Translations under genes and position numbers: made by a program
Notes under the pieces: generated by a model
What the model was told of the DNA's origin: nothing
Database searches by the model: none
The model's input: only the letters and a program-made list of their open reading frames with translations
Shown: piece by piece, positions 34,384-45,814 of the stretch
Numbering within the stretch: position 1 is the stretch's first letter
Layout: every line of letters starts with the position of its first letter
NCBI GenBank assembly: GCA_963971305.1
Contig: OZ020306.1
Coordinates: 38,027,512 to 38,091,511 of the forward strand
Direction of reading: 5' to 3'
Length of the DNA stretch: 64,000 bases
From: Arcuatula senhousia
Taxonomy: Eukaryota; Mollusca; Bivalvia; Mytilida; Mytilidae

Positions 34384-35734
34384 CTCCCGGACAATTCTAA
34401 CAGCTTTCTAAAGTTTTGAAGTCCTTTTCTCTCTCTCAATCGATAGCCATACCGATGTCTTCTCCGATTGAATTGCAATCTAAAAAAGTATAACCATCGT
34501 AGAGATTGATAAAGGAGTGAATAATCCTTAACGTATAGTGCTTAATCAACGATCTCCAGCTTAAACTCACTACATATTAATTTGAAAGATTAATTTCTTG
34601 CATTTATTTCTCCGTTAAAGACGTATTTTAATTCTTAAGCGTGACTACCGTTAACCTCAATGGTTTTAACTCCTAATTGATGTATAGTTTTTATTTGAAA
34701 TTGACATAATTCATACGTTATCGTCAGAACAAAAAACAATAATGCCTTTTCAATGCTCATTTAAATAGTAATTCTAGAATGATTCGAAGTCCATCCTTTA
34801 CTTTTCTATAATTTGTCAATCTTTCAGAGGGTACCCAACGCTTAGGCTAAAATAAAATTGTGTCGTTAAATTTTGCTGATTTTCACTATGACTAAATAAA
34901 GTTAATATAATCGCAAAATCTTAAGAAATTTGAACCAAAGGTTTTTTAGGGAATATTTTTGTTAAACATAATGGAGTTTCAACATTTTCTATTGTAATCA
35001 CTGAGAAGCTTGATTTCTTTGATTAAATGTATTTAACTAAAACGTTCAAGTGATTTTTAAGAGTTATATACATTAGGTGTTCTGTACCCCCCTTAAGTTG
35101 TATATTTTTGAAAATAGTCATCGTATTTAGTGACATATATTTGTAAATAGTATTATCTTTTTTATTGTTATTTTGAGGTTTCAAGATATTTAACTAAGTA
35201 AAACTTCTTTAAAGGAAGGAATAACAATGGAATATATATTAAAAAAACCCAACTATTTTATGAAATGTCAGCGTTGCCAACCATGAATAACCTTGTTAGA
35301 AGTTGATAAAAGGGACGGAAACAACAATGCGAAAAAGCTTTTGTTGCACAAACGAAAAATCAGACTCGAAAACCTGTTCAGATGTATTATTTACAAGCCC
35401 AGGCGATATGTACCGATTAATCTTCGCTTGTAACCTGTAATAACATAACAGTTGCGTGTAGAACAGTACAATTAAACAGGAAGAACATCTTATCTCTCTT
35501 AATAACTAGACTTGATCAAAGAAGTAAAAAGATCTAAGCACGATTGAGGTTCATATTACCTTATTGCTGAATTTATGTGTTTAACAACGATATTCTGTAT
35601 CAATTGGTTAACTTTTTTATAATTATCTTCTATGTTATGTTGATCAGTTTAAGAGTAAGTTCTTACAAACCAATGTTTTGAAATGCGAAGAATAAACCAC
35701 AAAGTCAGGTTGAAGACTATCTTTGTTTATTTAA
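34384..35734. other. 5' flank of the GPCR; no other gene
   Basis: Upstream of the receptor start, AT-rich DNA without a supported frame. It should hold the 5' UTR and promoter, but no TATA or initiator could be assigned with confidence. A 5' non-coding exon cannot be excluded. Confidence 0.4.
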
Positions 35735-35905
35735 CTGCTTTACTGTCCGGAGCTCCTGCGTTCACTCTCGTGACGACTTGGGTGCTATTCAGTTTTTTGT
35801 GGGTCTGTATCTTGTTTGTATTTTCGTTCGTGTTTACTGGTTTTGTCTTTGCCCTTTCGGACTTTTGAAACTTGAATATCCCATTACTATTAGAACCTTT
35901 TTGTT
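35735..35905 (+). repeat. RT-element 3' tail, dispersed copy
   Basis: GGAGCTCCTGCGTTCACTC, TTTACTGGTTTTGTCTTTGC, CCTTTCGGACTTTTGAAAC and CCCATTACTATTAGAAC are collinear with 13720-13905. Confidence 0.65.
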
Positions 35906-36294
35906 TCTTAAATACTTTTTACACGCATTTGATATTGGATTTAAATAATGGATTGCAGTGAATAGTCGACCCTAAGGATTCAATGACCGTTGTGATCATA
36001 GATAAAATCCAACTTGAAAAATTACATCATTTAATACTTACATTGAAATACATATAACAATATCATTTTTATATTAAAAATCCTTACATATTTATCTTAT
36101 ACATTTGTAGTATTTATAAAGAGTTAACAAAACTGAATATAATTAATCAATACTTAAGTTGCACCACTTTTTGTAGATCTAGATATCGAATTGTGCAGCA
36201 ATACATTGTAAGTCAAATAGTTTCATTTTGCATGTCTATTTAAAACACTTTAGAAATGAGTCGATTTTTGTTAGCCGGATTGCTGTTTCAACAT

Positions 36295-37155
36295 ATAAAT
36301 GAAAATTTTGTTAACGTGAAATTCATATGCAAATTTAGCGCGAATTTCACGTTAAATGAGCAATTTAACGTTAAGTTAACATGAAAAAAATCATGTGAAT
36401 TTCACGTAAAAAAAATTTCCCAACATTTTTAATGCTCTTTAAACTTTCACACAATTCTATGAATAATTTGGAAAAAAAAATATTCGTTTTTCAAAATTTT
36501 CTCGTGAAATTCAGGTGAAATAGTAAATGTGAAATTCACATAAGTTTCACATGATATTAACGTGAATTTCACATGATAAATGCGTGAATTTTTCGTAAAA
36601 CTGGTGTGAAACATATTTCATGTGAAAATCAGGTTAAATTCAGGTCTTGAATAGACGAAACGCTCGTCAAGCGTAGCAAATTTTATTGTCGAGAACTTTG
36701 TTGTCATTTTTATTTCGAACACCCGTGACGGTTAGCACTGCTGGTGGAGTTTTAATTCCCCGAGGTTAGCCCGCTCCGGCACCAACACTTTTGTGTTGAA
36801 GAACACATCAAAGCTTTAAATTATCCGTTTAAATTTCAAAATTATCTAATCCCTAAGGTTCCTCCTACCCCAGACATAGGTTGATCATCTTAGTAATAAT
36901 TTGGTTCCCCAGTTTGGTATTTTTGTTTTTATAGTTTCATGCTATTCATAGTCATATAGTGTTTGGCATTTTCAATATTTTTGGTAGAGTGCCTCTGATG
37001 AGTCTTGAATAGACGAAACGTGCGTCAGGCGTAGCAAATTTTATTGTCTGGAACTTTGTTGTCATTTTTATTGCTCGTTTAAACTGAAATTCTTCTGAAT
37101 TTTTCGCGTGAAACTCGCGTTAATCCTGATTTCGGGTGATTTTCACGTGAACAAA
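36295..37155. repeat. Palindrome-rich GTGAAATTCAC element interrupted by another repeat
   Basis: Both outer parts (36295-36643 and 37073-37155) consist of variants of AACGTGAAATTCACGT in both orientations. The outer ends are loosely inverted: TTTTGTTAACGTGAAATTC at the left, GATTTTCACGTGAACAAAAT at the right. The interior 36644-37072 is a separate insertion with direct terminal repeats. Confidence 0.55.
36644..37072 (+). repeat. Bivalve-type repeat with ~70-bp direct repeats (period ~358 bp)
   Basis: TCTTGAATAGACGAAACGCT ... GTAGCAAATTTTATTGTC ... GAACTTTGTTGTCATTTTTA at 36645-36712 recurs at 37003-37071. The intervening ~290 bases include GGTTAGCACTGCTGGTGGAG and GAAGAACACATCAAAGC. It looks like one-and-a-bit units of a tandem family. 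I recall similar GACGAAACGCGCGTC repeats in mussels, unverified. Confidence 0.6.
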
Positions 37156-37266
37156 ATACCCTTGTGTATGCCACGGGCAAGCTTTATATATCAGAAATAT
37201 GGGACCATTATGCAGTTTAAAAATTTACATTGGTAAAGATGCATTTGTTTGCACATTTTGCTTTTT

Positions 37267-38725
37267 AGCTCACCTGACCCGAAGGGTCATGTGAGCTATT
37301 GTCATCACTTGGTGTCCGTCGTCCGTCCGTCGTCCGTCATCCGTCCGTAAACTTTTTAAAACGTTAACTCCTCTGACACCATAAGTCCAATTGCAACCAA
37401 ACTTGGTATGGTTGTTTATTAGCATTCGGTGCTTAGAACTGATGTTGGGATTTTTGATTCGTCGTAAAACATGGCCGCCGTGGCTAAAAATAGAACATAG
37501 GGGTAAAATGCAGTTTTTTGCAAATAACTCAAACAGGCTACAGATATCAAAATTCTGGCATTGGGGTAAACGTGATCAGCACCTCAAGATCTACCTACCC
37601 TGAAATTTTGAAGATAATCCAACAACCCATGTAGGAGTTATTGCCCTTTTTGTGGATTTTTTGCAAATTTTGCACCTGTTTAGCTCAATATCTTGAAAAC
37701 TATACAAGATATTTGAGAAATTTAAATTGCATATTGTTAAGCACATCAAGATCTACAAAATATGTAAAGGGTCAACGTTGTAGAACCTTTCCTTTTAGGA
37801 GTTATTGCCCTTAGAACGTCAAAATTGAGCATTTTAACAGCATTTCCTCATTACATTGAAAACGTTAACTCCTCTGACAGTTCAAGTCCAATTGGAACCA
37901 AACTTGGTATAGTTGTTTATTAGCATTAGGTGTATAGAACTGATGTGGGGATTTTTGATTGGTCGTAAAATATGGCCGCTGTGGCTAAAAATAGAACATA
38001 GGGGTAAATGGCAGTTTTTTTGCAAATAACTCAAAAACGGTGACAGATTTTACAATTTTGATTGTAACAAAAGTGATCAGCACCTGAAGATCTACCAGCT
38101 CTGAAATTTTGAAGAAAATCCAACGACCCATGTAGAAGTTATTGCCCTTTTTGTGGATTTTTGGCAAATTTTGCACCTGTTTAGCTCAATATCTTGACAA
38201 CTTTACAAGATATTCGAGAAATTTGAATTGCATGTTGTTAAGCACATCAAGATCTACAAAATATGTAGTAGGGTCAACGTTGTAGGACCTTTCCTTTTAG
38301 GAGTTATTGCCCTTAGAACGTCAAAATTTAGCTTTTAAAAAACATTTCCTCATTACATTGAAAACGTTAACTCCTCTGACACTTAAAGTCAAATTGGAAC
38401 CAAACATTGTATTGTTGTTTATTAGCATAAGGTGTATAGAATTGATGTGGGGATTTTTGATTGGTTGTAAAACATGGCCGCTGTGGCTAAAAATAGAACA
38501 TTAGGTTAAACTGCATTTTTTTGCTAATAACTCAAAAAGGGTGACAGATTTTTAGATTTTGATTGAGAACAAAAGTGATCAGCACCTTAAGATCCACCAT
38601 ATTGTCAGAAGACCCCCTCATTAAACTTATTACCCTTTCAACGTCAAATAGATTTTGCCTAAAAATCTTTACTTCAGGCACATATATCAGGTGAGCGATT
38701 CAGGCTCCTGGGAGCCTCTTGTGTT
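37267..38725 (+). repeat. Class-1 hairpin-headed repeat, three ~500-bp monomers
   Basis: Head hairpin AGCTCACCTGACCC-GAA-GGGTCATGTGAGCT (37267-37297), leader GTCCGTCGTCCGTCCGTCG, then monomers starting ACGTTAACTCCTCTGACA at 37361, 37862 and 38364 (periods 501 and 502). Each carries ACATGGCCGC and GTGATCAGCACCT. The tail is GGTGAGCGATTCAGGCTCC plus TGGGAGCCTC (38691-38720). Embedded short frames are shadows. Confidence 0.85.
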
Positions 38726-39102
38726 TTAAACTTCAAAGTCATAAGCTAGATTTTATCTAAAATCTTAATGTTTTTCTTATTTTTGGCAAAATAAACATAC
38801 AGGGAAACAAATAATTGTGTAAAGTTTTGTACATGTATTTATCAGAGGAACCTTAAAGGGTCATCAGGAGAGATTGAAATTTTTTGAAGAAAATCTTAAT
38901 ATGTACACAATATATGACATATTATCAGGACAAATGAAGTATAGTAGGACAAGCAATATGATATTGACACATTTTTTTTCAGTTGAAGAAAGTACAGTTT
39001 TTACAGTACATTGTATTCCGGTCAATGGTCATATTGTACTTTTTAAGAACAAAATTTCGCTATTGTACCTCTCAAAGGATAAATTTATAGTGAACACTTT
39101 AT

Positions 39103-39346
39103 TGTCCCCTGCCGCAATGCTGAGCAGGGACATAGAAATGCAAGGCATCTGTCCGTGTGTGCCTCCATCCGTCACACCTTTTTTTTCATAACAGTTTTCT
39201 CAGAAACTATTAATCATAGCCTTTGATATTTGGTATGCAGCTTCAGGTCCCATATGGTAAGATGTGTTTTCAGATCTGTCACTCATCTACTTCCTGTTTA
39301 ACGAGCTGACTTCGATTTTTCCCACTCAACGGGCAGGGGACCTGTT
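39103..39346 (+). repeat. Class-4 hairpin-headed repeat
   Basis: Head TGTCCCCTGC ... GCAGGGACA (39103-39132), leader CTGTCCGTGTGTGCCTCC/ATCCGTCACACC, body without visible monomers, tail ACGGGCAGGGGACCTG. It directly abuts the class-1 copy starting at 39350. Confidence 0.6.
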
Positions 39347-39349
39347 TTT

Positions 39350-40888
39350 AGCTCACCTGACCCGAAGGGTCATGTGAGCTATTGCCATCACTTTGCGTTC
39401 GTCGTCCATCCGTCGTCCGTCGTCTGTTGTCCGTTAGTTTTTTTCAAACATCTTTTTCTCTGAAACTGCTTGGCCAAATTCAGCCAAACTTGATATGGTT
39501 GTTCCTTAGGGTATTGTGCAAAAAGTTTGCGTTGGGATTTTTGATACGTAAAAAAACATGGCTGCTGTTACTAAAAATAGAACAGGGGTGTCAAATACAG
39601 TTTTTTTCAAATAACTTAAAAACGGTGACAGATATCATAATTCTGGCACAGGGTAAAAGTGATCAGCACCTCAAGATCTACCTGCCCTGAAATTTTCAAG
39701 AAGATCCAACAACCGATGTAGGAGTTATTGCCCTTTTTCTGGATTTTTTTCAAAATTTTGGACTTATTTAGCCCTATATCTTAAAAACTATACGAGATAT
39801 TTTAAAATTCAAATTGCATCTGATTAAGCACATTAAGATCTACATTTCATGTAATTAGGTCAAAGCTGTGGAACCATTCCTTTTAGGAGTTATGGCCCTT
39901 AAAGCGTCAAATTTTACCATTTTTCATTACTTTTTCCCTGAATTTCAAAAATTAACTTGTCTGTAACCATACATCCAACTTCAACCAAACTTGGCACAGT
40001 TGTTTAATAGTATAAATGCTACAAGCCTATCGTTCAGATTGTTGATTTGTCAAAAAATATGGCCGCCATGGCTAAAAATAGAACATAGGGGTAAATTGCA
40101 GTTTTTTGCTAATAACTCAAAAATGGTTACAGATATCAAAATTCTGATGGGAGACAAAAGTGATCAGCATCTCAAGATCTACCTGCTCTGAAAGTTTCAA
40201 GAAGATCCAACAATTGATGTAGGAGTTATTGCCCTTTTTCTGGATTTTTAAAAAAAAATTCAATTATCTAGCCATATATCTTGAAAACTATACAAGATAT
40301 TTCAAAAATTTAAATTGCATATAATCAAGCACATCTAGATCTACATTTCATTTATTTAGGTCAAAGCTGTAGGACCATTTCTATTAGGAGTTATTGTCCT
40401 TAAAACAACAAAATTTACCATTTTTCATTACTTTTCCCCTGAATTTTAAAGATCAACTTGTCCTACACCGTAAGACCAACTGCATCTTAACTTGGCACAC
40501 TTGTTTAATAGCTTATATGCTACAACTCTATCGCTCATATGTTTGATTCTTAAAAAACATGGCTGCCATTGCTAAAAATAGAACATAGGGCGTAAATTTC
40601 ATTTTTTTGCTAATAACTCAAAAATGGTTTCAGATATCAAAATTGGGCAAAAATCGAAAGTGATCACCTATCCTGAAATTTAGGAAAAGAACTGACTGCT
40701 GATGTGGGAGTTATTGCCCTTTTTTCATTTTTTTTCTAAATTTTGCACTTATTAAGCCCAATAACTTGAAAACTAACCAAGTTATTTCAGAAATTTAAAT
40801 CACATATGGTTAAGCACAATAATATCTACAAAATATATGTATCTGTGTAGTTCAGGTGAGCGATTCAGGCTCCTGGGAGCCTCTTGTT
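39350..40888 (+). repeat. Class-1 hairpin-headed repeat, three ~495-bp monomers
   Basis: Head AGCTCACCTGACCC-GAA-GGGTCATGTGAGCT (39350-39380), leader GTCGTCCATCCGTCGTCCGT. Monomers start near 39458 (TCTCTGAAACTGC), 39950 (TTAACTTGTCTGTAACC) and 40450 (TCAACTTGTCCTACACC). The tail is GGTGAGCGATTCAGGCTCC plus TGGGAGCCTC (40855-40884). Confidence 0.85.
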
Positions 40889-41397
40889 GCTCTTTATTAG
40901 TTTATCCGAATGATCGAACCGTTACCGTACCGAGAGGATAATGTTAAAAAATTCCAGGTCCTACTAAAAGCGTCCGTTGGCGCCCGGGAATAGTACACTT
41001 GTCAGAGGGAAAATAAATAGCACAAGAGCATCGGAGTTTGAAATTGTAAATAGTACTGTGGTGTAAAGAGTAAAAAAAATAGGTAAGACATCAAGATATA
41101 AAAACAAGTTAGAATGAGATTTAAAACTGTCATCTAACACAAACATACAAATTTAGCTACTGTTGCTTCAAAGAAGATTTGAAAAATGCAAAAAAAACCC
41201 CAGGTATAAATAGAATAGAAAATAATGAGATGTGGATTAAGTGCACTTCGACGAACCATTTTTGAATGCACACCCCTAACAAAATAATGTTTTCTTCAAT
41301 GTTATACCATAACATTAAAATTTCTTAAGGCAACAATCAATCACCATTTCTAAAATAGCCATAACAATATATTTTCAATTAGATTTTTTATTTGTCC
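40889..41397. other. No gene; short piece of a repeat start
   Basis: At 41228-41262 GAGATGTGGATTAAGTGCAC then TTCGACGAACC resembles the diverged start of the AATAAGTGTACGCGACAC family. Nothing else recognised. Confidence 0.4.
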
Positions 41398-41660
41398 CGT
41401 GGGGCCGGGTCAGGAAAAGGCTCTCAGCAAAGTCTATTTTATGAAAGGTGACAAAGGGTCTTGTAATTCTGACATCGGGTTAGTGCTCAGCACACAGTGA
41501 GACCAAACGTGTACTCTAAGTGTCTGAATATGGTGACCCTTGTCCGCGTGGGGGTCAGGTCTATAATACAGACCTGACCGCTGACCATAGTGGGCCAACG
41601 TGTCACACCCCATGTACGTAAAAGACTTATTTGTTGACCGTGAAACAGCGCACCACAATC
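41398..41660 (+). repeat. GC-rich dispersed repeat, diverged copy
   Basis: TCCCGTGGGGCCGGGTCAGG, TCTGACATCGGGTTAGTGC, GGTGACCCTTGTCCGCG, GCTGACCATAGTGGGCCAAC and GTGTCACACCCCATGTACG follow the family order (compare 59190-59440). Two minus-strand frames here are shadows. Confidence 0.6.
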
Positions 41661-42354
41661 GCTAAATAAAATTATCCGTCTATGTCCTACTCTTTCATGT
41701 AGCTCCCAAAATTTACTGTTCGTTCGTTTCCCACCCAACCCCACATTAGTAATCATCATTCATGCGCAGTATATGTTTCGAGTAACTGAGCACTGACCTT
41801 GGTTATCAAGATTCGATAAGTTGTCTGTAGCTAAAAACGTTGCGGTATGTTTTGGTTTATGACTCAAATAATCATTATTATATTATAAAGTTGGAATATT
41901 TTGGAATGTCAGTTTGTACTTTCGTTTCTAGTAGAAGAATTTTATGCAAAACATATTCATAATGGTATACTCTTGACCGTTTAACAGCTTTCTTATTTGG
42001 ACTTGAATAAGATTTATTTGAAAAAAAATCCAAATGTTTTAAGCTACAGGAACGTACATTCCTTTGTTTTGCTTCATATGAAGTAGTATAAGATGAAGTC
42101 TTTCTTTTTGGTGTATTCAACACAAGATTTTACGATTTTAGGGCTGAGATAAAGATCGTTTGACTACTTTTTTATCGCGTTTAACGGAGGCCAATAAATT
42201 ATTTCGATAACAGTCTGCGCTTTTGCCTTTCAATATTAATTAAATGCGCGAAGGATTCTTTTATATTTCGCAGAACTTTTTTCCGCGATATATTGTTTCC
42301 TTTTTGAGCTTTTGGTATACGGGTGAAGAATCACTGTTAGGCAGCGAATTTTTA
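41661..42354. other. No supported gene
   Basis: A minus-strand frame (41878-42123) has protein-like composition, but a stop sits immediately upstream and there is neither an ATG nor a splice acceptor in the gap. It may be a relic. 42170-42300 has TTCGCG-type words. Confidence 0.35.
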
Positions 42355-43285
42355 GCCCACCTGACCCACAGGGCCATATGAGTTATTGCCTTCACTTGGT
42401 GTCTGTCGTCGTCGCCTGTAAACTTTTTCAAAAGTTAACCCGTCATTAACTACTTGTACTGGACCGACTTCAACCAAATTTTGCAGAATTGTTTTAGGGC
42501 AATTGTAATATTTGTATTATTTATATTTTTTGAAATGTCAAAAAAAACATGGCTGTCGTTACTACAAATAGAACATAGTCGTCCGACAGTAGTTTTTTTT
42601 TGGAAAATAAATTGAAATAAAAGCAGATATCAAAATTCAGGCAGAGTAGTGATCAGCACCTCAAGATATACCAACCCTGAAATCTTGAAGAAGATCCAAC
42701 AACCCATGTAGGAGTTATTGGCTTTTTTCTTGATTTTGTTTTTATCAATTTTACACTAATTAAGCTCAATATATGCAGAACTATATGTATATTAAATATT
42801 TAAGGCATTTTAGCACATTACTGTATGATCTACAAAATACGTAATAGGTTCATTGTTGTAGGACCATTCTTTTTAGGAGTAATTCCCCTTAGAATGTCGA
42901 AACTGACCTTTTTCACAACATTTCCTCATTAAATTGAAAATGCTTACTCGATTGACATTTTAAGTCCAATTGAGACCAAACTTGATATTTTTGTTTATTA
43001 TCATTAGAAGTATAAAATTAATGTGGGGATTTTTGATTGGTTGTAAAACATGGCCGCCATGGCTAAAAATAAAACATAAGGGTAAAATGTAGTTTTTGTC
43101 TTTGCAGGAGGTATTGCCTTTTTACCAGATTTTTGTGTGATTTTTGCACTTCTTAATATCTTTAAAACCTATTTGAGATATTTAAGAAATTTGAATTGCA
43201 TATTGTTAAGCACATCATGATCTACAATATATGTAATAAAGTCCATGTTGAAGTACCGTCAATTTTAGAAGTTAGTCCCCTAAGA
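42355..43285 (+). repeat. Class-1 repeat, ~500-bp monomer half of a chimeric copy
   Basis: Decayed head AGCCCACCTGACCC-ACA-GGGCCATATGAG, leader GTCTGTCGTCGTCGCC, about two monomers (ACATGGCTGTCG, ACATGGCCGCCATGGC). It has no tail of its own and runs straight into the tail of the oppositely oriented copy at 43286. Confidence 0.75.
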
Positions 43286-44632
43286 ATATAAACAAGAGGC
43301 TCCCAGGAGCCTGAATCGCTCACCTGGTCTTGATGTTGACCCTATACTTTTGTAGAGCTAAATGAGCTGAACATTTAAGCAAGCAACAGCTTTTCTCTAC
43401 CTGCAATAGTTTTCATTCTATAGGCCAAAAACACCATTTTTCACCTATAAGGGGCCATAACCCCTTTAAGGAGTCATCTGACAACTTCGACCCTATGGAG
43501 ACTTTTGTAGAGCTAAATGAGCTGAACATTTAAGCAAGCAACAGCTAATCTCTATCTGCAATAGTTTTCATTCTGTAGGCCAAAAACATGAAAAATCGTT
43601 ATTTTTCAGGGGCTGTAACCCCTATAAGGGGTCTTCTGACAACTTTGACCCTATGGAGAATTTTGTAGAGCTAAATGAGCTGAACATTTAAGCAAGCAAC
43701 AGCTAATCTCTATCTGCAATAGTTTTCATTCTGTAGGCCAAAAACATGAAAGATCGCTATTTTTCAGGGGCCGTAACCCCTATAAGGGTTCATCTGACAA
43801 CTTCGACCCTATGGAGAATTTTGTAGAGCTAAATGAGCTGAACATTTAAGCAAGCAACAGCTAATCTCTATCTGCAATAGTTTTCATTCTGTAGGACAAA
43901 AACATGAAAAATCGCTATTTTTCATGGTCCGTAACCCCTATAAGGGGTCATCTGACAACTTGGACCCTATGGAGAATTTTGTAGAGCTAAATGAGCTGAA
44001 CATTTAAGCAAGCAACAGCTAATCTCTATGTGCAATAGTTTCCATTCTGTAGGCCAAAAACATGAAAAATGGCCATTTTTCACCTTTAAGGGGCCATAAC
44101 CCCTATAAGGGGTCATCTGACAACTTCGACCCTATGGAGACTTTCGTAGAGCTAAATGAGCTTAACATTTAAGCAGGCAACAGCTTATCTCTATCTGCAA
44201 TAGTTTTCATTCTGTAGGCCAAAAACATGAAAAAATGCTATTTTTCACCTTTAAGGGGCCGTAACCCCTATAAGGGGTCATCTGACAACTTTGATCAAAA
44301 GGAGACTTTTGTAGAGCTTTTGATGCTGAATCAGTAGCGTGGCCTCAGATTTCCTCTATCTCTTATACTTTTTGATTTATAAGCCAAAAACAGTAGTCTG
44401 ACCCCCCTAGTCTATTTTTAGTAACGGCGGCCATGTTTTTTGACAGATCAAAAATCGAAACACAAGTATGGTGCAGGACACCCTAAGGATCAATCATACC
44501 AAGTTTCATTCAATTCTGTTCAGTAGTTTTAGAGGAGAAGATTTTTGAAAAATTGTAAACGGACGACGACGACGACGACGGACGCCAAGTGATGGCAATA
44601 GCTCACCTGGACCTTTGGTCCAGGTGAGCTAA
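43286..44632 (-). repeat. Class-1 repeat, six to seven ~160-bp monomers, minus orientation
   Basis: Tail ACAAGAGGCTCCCAGGAGCC (43291-43310) then TCGCTCACCTGG. Monomers are marked by GTAGAGCTAAATGAGCTGAA or its variants at 43351, 43506, 43664, 43822, 43980, 44145 and 44310 (steps 155, 158, 158, 158, 165, 165). The leader is a GACGACGACGACGACGACGG run. The head is a perfect 14-bp hairpin, AGCTCACCTGGACC-TTT-GGTCCAGGTGAGCT (44600-44630). The middle units are nearly identical. Confidence 0.88.
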
Positions 44633-45529
44633 AAAGAGACAATAATAAAAAGCTTCAAATTGCTAAAATATTACTCTACATTACTGCATTAACTTAAACC
44701 ATATTGTCAGATGACCCCCTATTTAACTGCATAGTATGCGTTTTTGTTTATGTTTGTTAAGGGATTGTACGAACAGTTTTCATAAAAATATATTTACCTA
44801 TAGTGTAAGCAAGTGCCTTATCCTAAACATCAAATTGCGAAAGATATCAGATATAAAAAAAAAACATAATAGCTTATCGCTTTGTTATTAAATATTAATC
44901 ATTTTTTAAGATACGACGCACGTTTTTGAAATAAAGATAAGACACAGTATCTCCCATTGATAAAATTATATTTTATATTTACTTTTATACAAACAAACCT
45001 GTTTTTATTGATTTATTTCTTTATTTCCTATCATTTATAATGCAATCTCTGCTGTGACTGGGACAAAACTAAAATACAAAAGAAACGACAGATGCTTCAT
45101 TATTCAATCGTGTAGGTAAATGTTATTACATTTGCCATGCATCTGATATAATATTCAAGACAAATGTGTTAATAATCTAGAAAACAACATGAACAAGTAA
45201 ATAACATTGTTTATGTTGTTAACGGGCTAATGTGTCCTCCTACCTGCTTTTATTTCTCGAAATAGTAGATCTTTTTATCGGGTAAGGTGCATGCATTTCA
45301 AATGATTTTTTATGACATTTTTATATAATGCTTATCATTACTATATGTTTCATTGAAATATTGTCCCGCGTTAGTCCGGGCGCCGAATAATTCTGTATAA
45401 CAATCATGACAATATTCAAGTTTTATTTATTTATTGTACTGATAGCCTAAAATACTTTTATTCAGACTCCTAACTTGGCGTTGGCAACGTCTTGTTTTGG
45501 GTTCTTTGTTGCATTCTATAAGATTTTCA
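44633..45529. other. No gene seen
   Basis: AT-rich DNA with one stray class-1 phrase near 44698 (CATATTGTCAGATGACCCCC). No supported frame. Confidence 0.4.
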
Positions 45530-45720
45530 GAGCCTAGGTTGTTGTAAGAGGCGAGAAAGGGTATTCGAATTCTGACACCAAGTTAGTGCTCAGCCCACGA
45601 AGCGATCGAGGTGTGCATCTTTGGCTGCTAAATATTTTGGCATTTGTACGCAGGTAAATAATACATTAAAGCCGGACAGTGATTCGTAGAGAGTACCACG
45701 CTTGATGCAACTAAAAGATC
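45530..45720 (+). repeat. GC-rich repeat, diverged fragment
   Basis: TTCTGACACCAAGTTAGTGC, TCAGCCCACGAAGCGATCG and GTGTGCATC resemble the 59270-59320 and 41460-41500 parts of the family. Confidence 0.4.
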
Positions 45721-45814
45721 ATTTGTGGACGACAAGTAGTTCCCCACTATATGCGTAAAACACCAGCTTACATGTACTCATTGGAATAATATACCAATTT
45801 GAACTATTGCTTGC

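Noticed and set aside
37267..38725. Class-1 repeats as Helitrons (3' hairpin)
   Set aside because: The copies do not end in CTRR after the hairpin and do not start with TC; internal tandem monomers and the complementary head are not Helitron features.
41878..42123. Minus-strand 81-codon frame
   Set aside because: Non-ATG start, stop codon just upstream and no acceptor between them.
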